Of a stretch of 64,000 nucleotides of DNA, positions 17,248-26,249 are shown piece after piece. The stretch comes from an uncultured Ignatzschineria sp. GTDB lineage: Bacteria > Pseudomonadota > Gammaproteobacteria > Cardiobacteriales > Wohlfahrtiimonadaceae. Both the position numbers and the translations under genes were made by a program. Positions within the stretch are counted from its first letter, which is position 1, and the number at the start of each line of letters is the position of its first letter. Below the pieces are notes generated by a model. The model made no database searches, was not told the DNA's origin, and saw only the letters and a program-made list of their open reading frames with translations. The stretch spans positions 372,001 through 436,000 of the forward strand of contig CALZEE010000001.1 of the NCBI GenBank assembly GCA_945639195.1, given 5' to 3'.

Positions 17248-18830
17248 TGTTGCAATCTCGATTGACTACTCTCGTATTGGTGCTGTTTTTAGGGGCGTTG
17301 ATGCCACTGAGCTTCGCCCCTTTTAATGTTACGTTTATAGCGCCTCTTGCTTTAGCGGGATTGCTGTTTATTGCGAGAAATACATCGCCAAAGCGCGCTT
17401 TCAAGTTGGGTCTCCTATTTGGTTTTGGGATGTTCTCTTGGGGAATTTGGTGGATTCGCATTAGTTTAATTGAATTTGGGGGAGCACCTGTTGCTGTGGG
17501 TGTTTTTTTAACGCTTCTTTTAGCACTCTATCTCGCCCTCTATTATGCCGTCTTAAGTTATGCCATGGTGAGAGTTTCTTGGCGATTTTCATGGAAGGCG
17601 CTCCTGTTATTGCCGGCATTAGGGATGTTGCTTGAATTTGTTCGGGCACAGCTTTTTACGGGATTCCCTTGGTTAGCATTAGGGTATTCCTTAACGGATA
17701 GCCCTCTATCAGGGTATCTTTTCCCGACAATGGGCGCATTAATGGCAAGCTTTTGGGTCTATTTGGGCGCAGGGATTGTGCTGCTTCTCCTTCAAAAGAT
17801 TTCAGAATTTAAACGTGTAAAAACCGGCGCATCTCATCAAGTTTCGTTAAAAGAGACGATCAGAGAGATGCTATTGCCGGCATTTTTATCTTTAGGTGTG
17901 ATGGGCGGAGGCGTTGGCTTTACGACGTTACTGTTAACCGCTGAGATAAAACCTGTCGATGCGCCCTTAAAGGTGGCATTGTTACAGGGCAATATTGCGC
18001 AAGAGCTCAAGTTTAGCCAAGAGCAGTATTATTCGATTTTGATGACTTATCTGAATTTAACCGATAGCGTTGCCGGCAAAGCAGATCTAGTGATCTGGCC
18101 AGAAACAGCGGTCCCGAGCCTGTATGATCAAGAGACGCAACTCGGGGAGCATTTGCGCGCACTCTCTCAAGAGAGTGGAACGATAGTGATGACTGGCATT
18201 TTTTCTGGCAATGGCGCAACGGTGCGTAATTCGATTGTCACTTATAGCGATACGTTTAAATCGCGTGATCAGCGCTATGATAAAGCGCATTTAGTGCCTT
18301 TTGGGGAGTTCATACCTTTTCGAAGTGTCTTGAATCTTTTTGAGGGTGTTATCGAAATTCCCTTTTCAGATATTACGAAAGGCAGTGCCGTACAAGCACC
18401 TTTTGTTTTAAGGAGTGGGAAAAATGGAGCGCCGGTTCAAGCGTCAGCTTCGATCTGTTATGAGGCGGTATTTGGGGATGAATTACGTTATCAGGGGGAG
18501 AGTGCGCATTTCTTGGTAAATGTGAGTAATGATGCATGGTTTGGAGATTCTATTGGTCCATGGCAACATTTTCAGATCGCAAGGGCGCGAGCAATAGAGC
18601 TGCAGCGAGAGATGGTACGTTCCACGAATAATGGGATTACGGCATTGATTAATGCATCAGGGCAAGTTGAGGCGATGTTGCCGCAATTTGAAGAGGGAGT
18701 TTTAGAAGTCATGGTAACGCCGGTAGAAGGTGTTACGGCCTATGTGAGATTAGGCGATGCTTTCTGGGCGCTATTGGCAGGGTTAATGCTCCTCTGTGCC
18801 GGCGCCTGGCATCGATGGGGGATTAAGTGA
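17247..18830 (+). CDS. lnt: Apolipoprotein N-acyltransferase
   Basis: It adds the third acyl chain to the N-terminal cysteine of lipoproteins in the inner membrane, needed before Lol export. The N-terminal third is a bundle of about seven hydrophobic segments. The nitrilase domain holds the catalytic triad Glu286 (WPETAVP), Lys346 (YDKAHLVPFGE) and Cys404 (SICYEAVFGD), and MVRSTNNGITALI is also conserved. At 527 residues it is normal length. Its ATG overlaps the stop of the serine hydrolase gene. In E. coli lnt follows ybeX instead, so the pairing here is different. Confidence 0.95.
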   Translation: MLQSRLTTLVLVLFLGALMPLSFAPFNVTFIAPLALAGLLFIARNTSPKRAFKLGLLFGFGMFSWGIWWIRISLIEFGGAPVAVGVFLTLLLALYLALYYAVLSYAMVRVSWRFSWKALLLLPALGMLLEFVRAQLFTGFPWLALGYSLTDSPLSGYLFPTMGALMASFWVYLGAGIVLLLLQKISEFKRVKTGASHQVSLKETIREMLLPAFLSLGVMGGGVGFTTLLLTAEIKPVDAPLKVALLQGNIAQELKFSQEQYYSILMTYLNLTDSVAGKADLVIWPETAVPSLYDQETQLGEHLRALSQESGTIVMTGIFSGNGATVRNSIVTYSDTFKSRDQRYDKAHLVPFGEFIPFRSVLNLFEGVIEIPFSDITKGSAVQAPFVLRSGKNGAPVQASASICYEAVFGDELRYQGESAHFLVNVSNDAWFGDSIGPWQHFQIARARAIELQREMVRSTNNGITALINASGQVEAMLPQFEEGVLEVMVTPVEGVTAYVRLGDAFWALLAGLMLLCAGAWHRWGIK

Positions 18831-18887
18831 TACGTAAGATAGATTGGGGTTGGTAGAAGCGTAATCATGAAGAGTAGAAATTGACCA

Positions 18888-18926
18888 TAAAAAAAGATCA
18901 CGGAAATATTCTTGTGATCTTTTTTG
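18888..18926. terminator. Bidirectional terminator between lnt and the DUF2069 gene
   Basis: AAAAAAGATCACG pairs with TGTGATCTTTTTT around an AT-rich loop, with a T-run on each strand. Confidence 0.85.
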
Positions 18927-18960
18927 TATCTGAACTACTTGGGTGCAGAGGGTGAATTGC

Positions 18961-19314
18961 TTATTCTCTAAAAGGAAGCGGGCTATGTCGTGAATAGAGA
19001 ATGCAGCTGATAAATAAAATGGCGGTTAAAAGGAAGTAAACGCTGCCTAGTGCGGGGCTTCCTGAAACCCAGATATCTGTTGCCGCAATAAAGTAAAAGA
19101 GCGACAAAAAGCTGGTCCAAGCATGGGTAAATCGACGTGCGCGAAGTAACCCTCTTGCAGGAAAAACAAGGGGCATCAGTAGACCAATCACGAGGAACAT
19201 GCGGGGCTGTTCTGGGTAAATTTTATTTGTCACTATACAGAAGATTGAGAAGAAAAAGAGCGCGAAATAAGCGAGAAGGGCACTGATTCTTGAAATGGGA
19301 ACAATCGGGCTCAT
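18961..19314 (-). CDS. DUF2069 membrane protein
   Basis: A 117-residue protein with four hydrophobic segments (about residues 8-30, 38-55, 65-83, 88-108). The block FPARGLLRARRFTHAWTSFL followed by SLFYF is the DUF2069 signature (G-hyd-hyd-x-G/A-R-x-Y/F-THAW). These small inner-membrane proteins are widespread in proteobacteria and have no known function. The gene is divergent from mutM with an 80-base gap and converges on lnt. Confidence 0.85.
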   Translation of the reverse strand: MSPIVPISRISALLAYFALFFFSIFCIVTNKIYPEQPRMFLVIGLLMPLVFPARGLLRARRFTHAWTSFLSLFYFIAATDIWVSGSPALGSVYFLLTAILFISCILYSRHSPLPFRE

Positions 19315-19394
19315 ATTAGCGTAAGATCCTTAAGAGAGTGTTGAGGAAAAATATTCGTTAATATGTTATCACGAAAGAGGAGTATTTAAACGGT

Positions 19395-20204
19395 ATGCCA
19401 GAGTTACCCGAAGTTGAAACCGTAAGGGCAGGAATTTCGCCCCATTTGATTGGTAAAAAAGTCCGCGGCATTGAAGTGCGTAATGAAAGACTTCGATATC
19501 CGATTCAGAAAGAGATCGAAAAGCTTTATAAAGAGACGATTCACCGTGTTGAACGTCGGGCAAAATACCTTATTCTCTATACCGATCATTATAAAGTCTT
19601 AATTCATCTGGGGATGTCAGGATCGATCCGCATTATGGAAGATGACTTTGAGCTTAAAAAGCACGATCACTTTATTATGCAGATCGAAGGGGGAAAAGTG
19701 CTTGTCTATAATGATCCTCGTCGTTTTGGATTTATTTTGCTTTACGGGGTGGAAGAAGGGATTCCTTTCTTAGAGAAGCTTGCGCCTGAACCTTTAAGTG
19801 ATGACTTTAATGCAGCAACGCTCTATCCCAAATTAAAACGCCGGACAAGACCTATCAAGTCTCTCTTGATGGATCAAGAATTTGTGGTGGGAGCGGGTAA
19901 TATCTATGCCAATGAGTCTCTATTTATGGCGGGTATCCATCCTGAAAGACCGGCGAACAATCTTCGTAAAAAAGAGGTTGAGAGATTGGTAGAAGAGGTG
20001 AAGAAGGTGCTTGCGAGAGCGATTGTTCAAGGGGGGACAACACTTAAAGATTTCACGACGCCAGATGGTAGCCCCGGATACTTTGCGCAAGAACTTATGG
20101 TTTATGGACAGAAAGATCAGCCGTGTATGATTTGTGGGACGGCGATTGAAAGAATTGTGTTAGCGAATAGAGCGACGTATTTTTGCGTGAAATGTCAGAA
20201 GTAA
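19395..20204 (+). CDS. mutM: Formamidopyrimidine-DNA glycosylase
   Basis: A 269-residue base-excision enzyme that removes 8-oxoguanine and formamidopyrimidines. The mature N-terminus PELPEVET supplies the catalytic Pro (Pro2) and Glu3. The helix-two-turn-helix contains GAGNIYANESLF, and the C-terminal zinc finger is CMICG...CVKC. The conserved Lys in HLGMSGSIRIM is also present. It has full length for the family (269 in E. coli). No coaD or rpmB neighbour is seen. The gap downstream holds no clear terminator. Confidence 0.97.
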   Translation: MPELPEVETVRAGISPHLIGKKVRGIEVRNERLRYPIQKEIEKLYKETIHRVERRAKYLILYTDHYKVLIHLGMSGSIRIMEDDFELKKHDHFIMQIEGGKVLVYNDPRRFGFILLYGVEEGIPFLEKLAPEPLSDDFNAATLYPKLKRRTRPIKSLLMDQEFVVGAGNIYANESLFMAGIHPERPANNLRKKEVERLVEEVKKVLARAIVQGGTTLKDFTTPDGSPGYFAQELMVYGQKDQPCMICGTAIERIVLANRATYFCVKCQK

Positions 20205-20610
20205 ACATTATTTAAAGCGGTGAATGACATGTGCTTTATTGAAATATTTAAAAGGCATTCCTAATGTTGATTAAAGAATCGGATGCTTTCTTGATGTTTA
20301 TTCAATATCGGCGTAAAACCAGATAAAAAGGGCTACCACTTTTGAGGGAATAATGTTAGTGTGAATTCAGTAGTAAAAAATAGATGTAAAGACTTAAATC
20401 TCAGGAAACACATGAAGTCGTCGAGAATGGGGTTAATACATATTTACAAAAACTAAGCATTTTTTGCACTCTTTTTATAACAGTTTGTAATCGCTTTAAC
20501 GGAAGGGAGATCATCTCTGAAATAGAGAGGTCGATATAAGTACAAATAAGTAAACCTTAAAGCAAAGTGGATACAAGCGAACATTAGAATAATTCGTGAA
20601 GGAGACTTAT
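20205..20610. other. Long gap upstream of hpf
   Basis: About 400 bases with no credible ORF on either strand. It must carry the hpf promoter, but no box pair is convincing. AT-rich stretches near 20455-20490 (TTTTTTGCAC...TATAAC) are spaced too closely for a sigma-70 promoter. No RNA gene was recognised. Confidence 0.5.
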
Positions 20611-20949
20611 ATGAATGTTAATTTAACTGGTCATGGTTTGGAATTAACGGATGGACTTCGTAATAGAGTTGAAGAGAAGTTTTCACGCTTAGATCGTTAT
20701 AGCGATCATATTACGGCTGCCCATGTTGTGTTGTCGATTAAAGATAAACGTCAAATTGCGGAGATCACGCTTAAGATTGCGAAAGCAAAAGATTTGCATG
20801 CAGAATCAACAACAGAGGATATGTACCTCTCTATTGATGAGCTTGCAGGGAAAATCGAACGCCAGTTGATTAAACAGAAAGATAAAGTCATTACCTCTGA
20901 GCGTAAATTAGGGCAAGATATTCGCCTTGAAGAGGAAGAGCAGGCATAA
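20611..20949 (+). CDS. hpf: Ribosome hibernation promoting factor (short HPF/YfiA family)
   Basis: A 112-residue protein starting MNVNLTGHGLELTDGLRNRVEEKF, with the beta-alpha fold of HPF/RaiA proteins. These bind the 30S decoding region and inactivate ribosomes in stationary phase. It has no long C-terminal dimerisation domain, so it is the short type. A GTG at 20596 in the same frame is upstream of the strong AAGGAG site, so the ATG at 20611 is used. Unlike E. coli hpf it is not beside rpoN/ptsN but precedes the division operon, separated by a terminator. Confidence 0.92.
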   Translation: MNVNLTGHGLELTDGLRNRVEEKFSRLDRYSDHITAAHVVLSIKDKRQIAEITLKIAKAKDLHAESTTEDMYLSIDELAGKIERQLIKQKDKVITSERKLGQDIRLEEEEQA

Positions 20950-20983
20950 CCTATTTGGGATTATTCTTAGAAATCATATTTAG

Positions 20984-21008
20984 ACCCCGTTTTTTAACGG
21001 GGTTTTCT
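20984..21008 (+). terminator. Rho-independent terminator after hpf
   Basis: ACCCCGTT, TTTT loop, AACGGGGT, then a short T-rich tail. It separates hpf from the murD operon. Confidence 0.85.
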
Positions 21009-21101
21009 TTTGCCTGAGGGGAATTACGAGTATTATAGGGAGATATACTTCCTCTATTTATATTGTTTTTCTTATTTAGCAAATTGCAAAAAGGATCGAT
21101 C

Positions 21102-22469
21102 ATGTTTGCAGCGAACTCAAAGCATCTAGTTGTTGGATTTGGTATTACAGGGCTCTCCATTGTGAAGGCACTTGCACGATTAGGTGTGACAGAGATCATG
21201 GCGATAGATTCGCGAGATACACCGCCTAACCATGCAGAAATCAGCCCTTTTTGCCGAGCTATTCACACGGGATCATTGAACACAGATCTGCTTGATGAAT
21301 GTGATTATCTCTGGGTCAGCCCTGGCGTTGCGATTGGAACGCCGGCACTTCAAGCAACGATTGCTAGGCTGCCAAAAGAGAATGTGGGCGGTGATATTGA
21401 GCTTTTTGCGCGTTTAGTACAGGAGAATATCATTGCGATTACCGGAACAAATGGTAAGAGTACCGTCACAACATTGATGGGAAGTATTGCCGAGGAAGCC
21501 GGATTTGATCTCTATATGGGCGGAAATCTTGGAATGCCGGCATTAGATCTATGGCTAGCCTATTGTGATCGCAGAGAGAAGACACTTAAAGAACCGCTCT
21601 TTTTATTGGAGCTCTCAAGCTTTCAGTTAGAAACGACAGACTCATTAAAAGCAGATGTTGGGGTGATTTTAAACTTATCTCCGGATCACTTAGATCGTTA
21701 TCGTGATTATCAGCATTATGTGGATGCTAAATTTAAGCTGTTTTCACAATCACAAGAGATCATTATTCCGGCAGTAGAGCCCCTGATAGATATTGCATTA
21801 CAAAAATCAGTATTCCAAGGGTTTTCAGGGCTTACTCGATTTGCATTAAATGCTTGCCCAGAAGCAGATTATTGGGCCGATCTTGAAACGAAAGAGGTTG
21901 TTTCACGTCAAGGGCGATCTGTAAGTTTTGAGGGTACAAAGCTTGGGGGTACACATAATATCCTCAATATTGTTGCCGCAGTTGCGATCTCGAAGACATT
22001 TGGCATTGGAGCAAAGATGATTTTTGAGGGAATTCAAAAGTATGAGCCTCTTGCGCATCGCTCTATTTTCGTAAAAACAATTGCGGGAGTTGCTTATTAT
22101 AATGATTCTAAAGCGACGAACCTTTCTTCTACAGAGGCTGCTATTCTCGGATTCCCTGAGCGTAAATGGGTTATTTTAGGGGGTGTTACAAAAGGGCAAG
22201 ACTTCTCCCCTTTACAAACGCTTCTATTACATAATGTTGCCGGAGTGGCGTTAATTGGTGAAGATTACTCGACGATTGAGCCGCATATTCCGAGCGGACT
22301 TCCCCTCTTTAAAAGTGATAATTTAGAGACTGCGCTGAAGGATATACAAGCAGTCGCTCAGCCAGATGAAATTGTGCTTTTTTCTCCGGCATGCGCAAGT
22401 TTTGATCAGTTTAAGAGTTTTGAGCATCGCGGAGATGTTTTTGAGTTACTTGTAAATCAGCTTTCGTAG
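21102..22469 (+). CDS. murD: UDP-N-acetylmuramoylalanine--D-glutamate ligase
   Basis: It adds D-Glu to UDP-MurNAc-L-Ala in the cytoplasm. The N-terminal Rossmann motif is VVGFGITGLS, the ATP P-loop is ITGTNGKSTVTT, and YNDSKATN plus the SPACASFDQF end block are Mur-ligase signatures. The frame opens at 21063, but AAGGA at 21091-21095 lies six bases before the ATG at 21102, giving 455 residues. It is the first gene of a nine-gene cell-wall/division operon. The mraZ-to-mraY part of the classical cluster is not immediately upstream. Confidence 0.96.
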   Translation: MFAANSKHLVVGFGITGLSIVKALARLGVTEIMAIDSRDTPPNHAEISPFCRAIHTGSLNTDLLDECDYLWVSPGVAIGTPALQATIARLPKENVGGDIELFARLVQENIIAITGTNGKSTVTTLMGSIAEEAGFDLYMGGNLGMPALDLWLAYCDRREKTLKEPLFLLELSSFQLETTDSLKADVGVILNLSPDHLDRYRDYQHYVDAKFKLFSQSQEIIIPAVEPLIDIALQKSVFQGFSGLTRFALNACPEADYWADLETKEVVSRQGRSVSFEGTKLGGTHNILNIVAAVAISKTFGIGAKMIFEGIQKYEPLAHRSIFVKTIAGVAYYNDSKATNLSSTEAAILGFPERKWVILGGVTKGQDFSPLQTLLLHNVAGVALIGEDYSTIEPHIPSGLPLFKSDNLETALKDIQAVAQPDEIVLFSPACASFDQFKSFEHRGDVFELLVNQLS

Positions 22470-22519
22470 ATAGAATACGCATCTTATGCGGTGTTAAGTC
22501 ATAACGACAAAGGCATAGG

Positions 22520-23767
22520 ATGTGGTACAATTTTAACCGTATTGACAAATTTTTTGGGTGCACATTGAAAAACTCTCCTTTAGCTAAAAAGATCACAATA
22601 GATCCTTGGTTGTTAGCAACCACGGGGCTCTTCTTGTTGATTGGAATTTTAATGGTCACAACGGCCTCAGGATATGTCGCGGAGTATTATGGATTATCTC
22701 CTTATCACTATGGTGTAAGGCAGATCTTTTATATGGTTGCCGGGGGCGGCTTAGGGGCGATAGCCTTTCGTTTGAGTCTTGAGGGGTGGTATCGTTTAAC
22801 GCCTGTCTTAATGCTCTTAACGATACTAAGTTTGGTTTTAGTGTTAATTCCAGGAATAGGGCGAGAAGTAAATGGAGCTTTGAGATGGATCCCGATACTC
22901 TTCTTTAACTTCCAGCCTGCCGAGTTATCTAAGTTTGTTGCATTGATGTATATCGCCTCTTACCTTCATCGGCATCGAGAGAGTATCGCGACAAGAATGT
23001 CTGCCCTCATTATTCCTTTAGTTGTCATGGGAGTATTGGGCGTACTGTTACTTCTAGAGCCTGACTTTGGATCAACCGCTATCATTTTTGTCATCGGATT
23101 AGGGCTGCTCTTTATTGCCGGCGTAAGTCTATGGCGTTTTGGCATTGTGCTTCTTCCGACGCTGCTTGCGATGGTGGTTATTCTCTATACATCCCCTTAT
23201 CGCCGAGCGCGGCTTTCTGGGTTCTTAAGACCTTGGGATGATGCCTATAACCAAGGTTATCAATTAGTGAATTCCCTGATTGCGATCGGGCGCGGTAAAT
23301 TATCAGGTGTAGGAATTGGGGAGAGTATGTCTAAACTTGGGTATCTTCCTGAGGCGCATACGGACTTTATATTTGCGATCTATGCAGAAGAGTTTGGATT
23401 CTTTGGCATCATATTATTAGTCTTCCTTTACATGATGTTTCTTTATCGCACTTTTAGAATTGGTGCAAAAGCAGAGCAGTTAAAGCTCTATTTCGCAGCC
23501 TATATCTCTTATGGGATTGGCTTATGGATTAGCACACAGGCGCTCATTCATATGTGCGTCGCATCTGGCTTACTCCCGACGAAAGGATTAACCTTGCCAT
23601 TAATGAGTTATGGCGGTTCAAGTATCATCACAATGATGATCGGTCTTGCGGTACTCTTTAGAGTAGATAAAGATGTGCAGGTAAAAGCGCGACAACATTA
23701 TCAGGATCAGCAAGCGCAAAGAGCTGCGGATGAGTTGGCGCAAGCAACAATAAAGGTAGCAAGATGA
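22520..23767 (+). CDS. ftsW: Peptidoglycan polymerase FtsW
   Basis: A SEDS-family membrane protein with about ten segments that polymerises lipid II at the septum together with PBP3. It has the signature GREVNGALRWI, PAELSKF, LLEPDFGSTAI, the QLVNSLIAIGRG loop and EAHTDFIFAIYAEE. At 415 residues it is like E. coli FtsW (414). The start could also be a TTG at about 22565, but the ATG gives the usual cytoplasmic N-terminal tail. It follows murD by 50 bases and overlaps murG by four bases (ATGA). Confidence 0.95.
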   Translation: MWYNFNRIDKFFGCTLKNSPLAKKITIDPWLLATTGLFLLIGILMVTTASGYVAEYYGLSPYHYGVRQIFYMVAGGGLGAIAFRLSLEGWYRLTPVLMLLTILSLVLVLIPGIGREVNGALRWIPILFFNFQPAELSKFVALMYIASYLHRHRESIATRMSALIIPLVVMGVLGVLLLLEPDFGSTAIIFVIGLGLLFIAGVSLWRFGIVLLPTLLAMVVILYTSPYRRARLSGFLRPWDDAYNQGYQLVNSLIAIGRGKLSGVGIGESMSKLGYLPEAHTDFIFAIYAEEFGFFGIILLVFLYMMFLYRTFRIGAKAEQLKLYFAAYISYGIGLWISTQALIHMCVASGLLPTKGLTLPLMSYGGSSIITMMIGLAVLFRVDKDVQVKARQHYQDQQAQRAADELAQATIKVAR

Positions 23768-24831
23768 GTAATGAGAAGAAAAATATTGTGATTATGGCAG
23801 GTGGTACCGGAGGGCATATTTTCCCGGGGCTTGCTGTAGGTCATGCGCTTGAGAAAAAAGGCTATAATATTTATTGGTTAGGGGCTAATGGGCTTGAGTT
23901 AGATTTAGTGCCTAAGCATGGATTTCCGTTACACTCGTTGACGATTCAAGGCTTGCGAGGAAATGGATTAAAGGGATGGCTAGGGCTTCCTTTTAAATTA
24001 AGTGGTGCTGTACGAGAAGCGATGCGATTTTTAAAGCAGGTTCAGCCATTATGTGTGGTTGGATTTGGGGGATTTGCTGCAGCCCCAGGGGGAATTGCAG
24101 CAAAGCTCTTGAGAATCCCTATTATTATTCATGAGCAAAATGCGGTGCCAGGATTGGTGAATAAGGTCTTGTCTCGCTTAAGTCGTAAAAATCTCGCAGC
24201 ATTCAATGCGCTTTTGCCTAACGCGACAGTTGTGGGGAATCCTATTCGAGAGAATCTTCTTAGCTTGCCGGCATTTAAAGCGCGTTATTTAGCGCGAGGC
24301 GCTTCACCTATTCGAATTTTAGTTGTGGGTGGTTCGCAGGGCGCGCGAATTTTAAATCAGTTGATGCACGCTTTTGCTCAAACAGAACGAGCGGATCAAT
24401 TTGAAGTATGGCATCAAACAGGGCGCGCTTTTTATGAAGCCCACAAAGAGGATGCGTGTTTTAATACCGACCATTATCGCATGATGCCATTTATTGATAA
24501 TATGGTAGAAGCATATGGATGGGCCGATCTTGTTATCTGCCGGGCAGGTGCTTTGACGGTATCTGAAATATTAGCTGTTAATGTTGCTAGTTGCTTTATT
24601 CCCTTTGCAAAAGCGGTTGATGATCATCAAACGAAAAATGCACAAGCACTTTATGAGATAGGTGCTGCTTATCTCTATTCGGAAGCGGAGATATCCCTTC
24701 CGGTATTAGACGAATTATTGCGTAATTTTACGCGTGAGAAAGCCATGGAAATGGCTGAGAAAACAGAAATTTTAGCGAAGCCTGAAGCAACCGATCTGAT
24801 TGTTTCGGAAATTGAAAAGGTTATACAATGA
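23764..24831 (+). CDS. murG: Undecaprenyl-PP-MurNAc-pentapeptide GlcNAc transferase
   Basis: MurG converts lipid I to lipid II on the inner face of the membrane. It is a GT-B glycosyltransferase of 355 residues with the G-loop GGTGGHIFPGLAVG, HEQNAVPG, the second glycine loop VVGGSQGARILN and CRAGALTVSE before the UDP-GlcNAc site (KAVDDHQTKNA). The start overlaps ftsW by four bases and the end overlaps murC by four, so translation is likely coupled. Confidence 0.97.
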   Translation: MSNEKKNIVIMAGGTGGHIFPGLAVGHALEKKGYNIYWLGANGLELDLVPKHGFPLHSLTIQGLRGNGLKGWLGLPFKLSGAVREAMRFLKQVQPLCVVGFGGFAAAPGGIAAKLLRIPIIIHEQNAVPGLVNKVLSRLSRKNLAAFNALLPNATVVGNPIRENLLSLPAFKARYLARGASPIRILVVGGSQGARILNQLMHAFAQTERADQFEVWHQTGRAFYEAHKEDACFNTDHYRMMPFIDNMVEAYGWADLVICRAGALTVSEILAVNVASCFIPFAKAVDDHQTKNAQALYEIGAAYLYSEAEISLPVLDELLRNFTREKAMEMAEKTEILAKPEATDLIVSEIEKVIQ

Positions 24832-26249
24832 TGAAGCAGAAACGTTCTATTTGTCCTTCCGATATGCGCCGTATCGAGAGAATTCACTTTGTGGGAATCG
24901 GCGGTTCCGGAATGTGTGGTATTGCCGAGGTTTTACTAAATCTTGGGTACGAAGTAACAGGGTCAGATATTTCTGAATCACCTGTAGTAGAGCGCTTAAT
25001 TGATTTGGGTGCCTTGGTTTGGATAGGGCATCAAAAAGAGCATGTGTTGGGTGCGGATGTGGTGGTGATCTCCACGGCTGTAAAAGATGATAATCCAGAA
25101 GTTATCAGTGCTAAAGAGGCAAGAATTCCGATTATTCAACGCGCTCAAATGTTGGGTGAGTTAATGCGATTCCGTTATGGTATTGCGGTTGCCGGCACGC
25201 ATGGAAAAACAACTACCACCAGTCTCTTAGCCTCTATTCTTGATGAGGCGGGGCTCGATCCTACGTATGTCATTGGCGGGCGTTTAAATAGTTCTAATGT
25301 GAATGCACGATTAGGGTTAGGTCAATACTTGGTGGCAGAAGCAGATGAATCAGATGCGTCTTTCTTGCATCTTCATCCTATGTCCGCAATTATTACCAAT
25401 ATCGATCAAGATCATATGAGTACTTATGGGGGAGATATTGAAAATCTTCGTCAAACATTTGTCGATTTTCTTCATCTGTTACCGTTCTATGGTTTAGCTG
25501 TGCTCTGTATTGATAATGAAGAAGTTGCCAATCTTATTCCGAGAATTCATCGACCTGTTTTAACTTATGGGGAGAGTGAAGGGGCTGATTATCAGTTGCT
25601 TCGTTATGAGTCTCGCGGCATGAATACGTACTTTGAAGTCAAAATGCCTAATGGGATTAGTGAGTTTTCAGTCGCGCTTCCAGGTAAATATAGTGTTCTC
25701 AATAGTTTAGCTGCTATTGCGATCGCAAATGACCTAGGAGTTCCTCATCCTGCTATTCGTCGTGCTCTTCGTCGTTTCAAGGGCATTGGTAGACGATTCC
25801 AAATTCATCCATCTGTGGATTTGAAAGCAGGGGGCTCGATAGATGTGATGGAAGATTACGGGCATCACCCAACGGAGATTCGTGCAGTTTATGAGGCGCT
25901 CACAACGGCTTATCCAGATAAGCGTATTGTTGTTGCGTTCCAGCCGCATAGAAACTCGAGAACAGCAGAGTTATACAATGAATTTGTCGATGTGCTCTCT
26001 GAAATCGAGACAGTACTGATTACGGATATTTATGTGGTAAGAGAGCCAGCGGTTGCGGGCGTAAGTGGTGAGCAACTCGCAATTGATGCAGCAGCTAAAG
26101 GCGGGCATTCTCCAATATATGTGGGAAGCATTGAGCAGATTCGTGAGAAGTATGCTGCAATTGCAAAAGATGGTGACCTTATTGTGATGATGGGCGCCGG
26201 TAATATTGGTGGTATTGCTGCTAACTTCTATAAGGGAGGCACTCTGTAA
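24828..26249 (+). CDS. murC: UDP-N-acetylmuramate--L-alanine ligase
   Basis: A 473-residue Mur ligase adding the first amino acid of the stem peptide. It has an N-terminal HFVGIGGSGMCGIAEVL Rossmann motif, the P-loop VAGTHGKTTTTS, EADESDASFLHL and the C-terminal block EDYGHHPTEIRA. Two consecutive ATG codons overlap the murG stop. It ends with a TAATG overlap onto ddlB. Gene order murG-murC-ddlB-ftsQ is that of E. coli. Confidence 0.97.
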   Translation: MMKQKRSICPSDMRRIERIHFVGIGGSGMCGIAEVLLNLGYEVTGSDISESPVVERLIDLGALVWIGHQKEHVLGADVVVISTAVKDDNPEVISAKEARIPIIQRAQMLGELMRFRYGIAVAGTHGKTTTTSLLASILDEAGLDPTYVIGGRLNSSNVNARLGLGQYLVAEADESDASFLHLHPMSAIITNIDQDHMSTYGGDIENLRQTFVDFLHLLPFYGLAVLCIDNEEVANLIPRIHRPVLTYGESEGADYQLLRYESRGMNTYFEVKMPNGISEFSVALPGKYSVLNSLAAIAIANDLGVPHPAIRRALRRFKGIGRRFQIHPSVDLKAGGSIDVMEDYGHHPTEIRAVYEALTTAYPDKRIVVAFQPHRNSRTAELYNEFVDVLSEIETVLITDIYVVREPAVAGVSGEQLAIDAAAKGGHSPIYVGSIEQIREKYAAIAKDGDLIVMMGAGNIGGIAANFYKGGTL

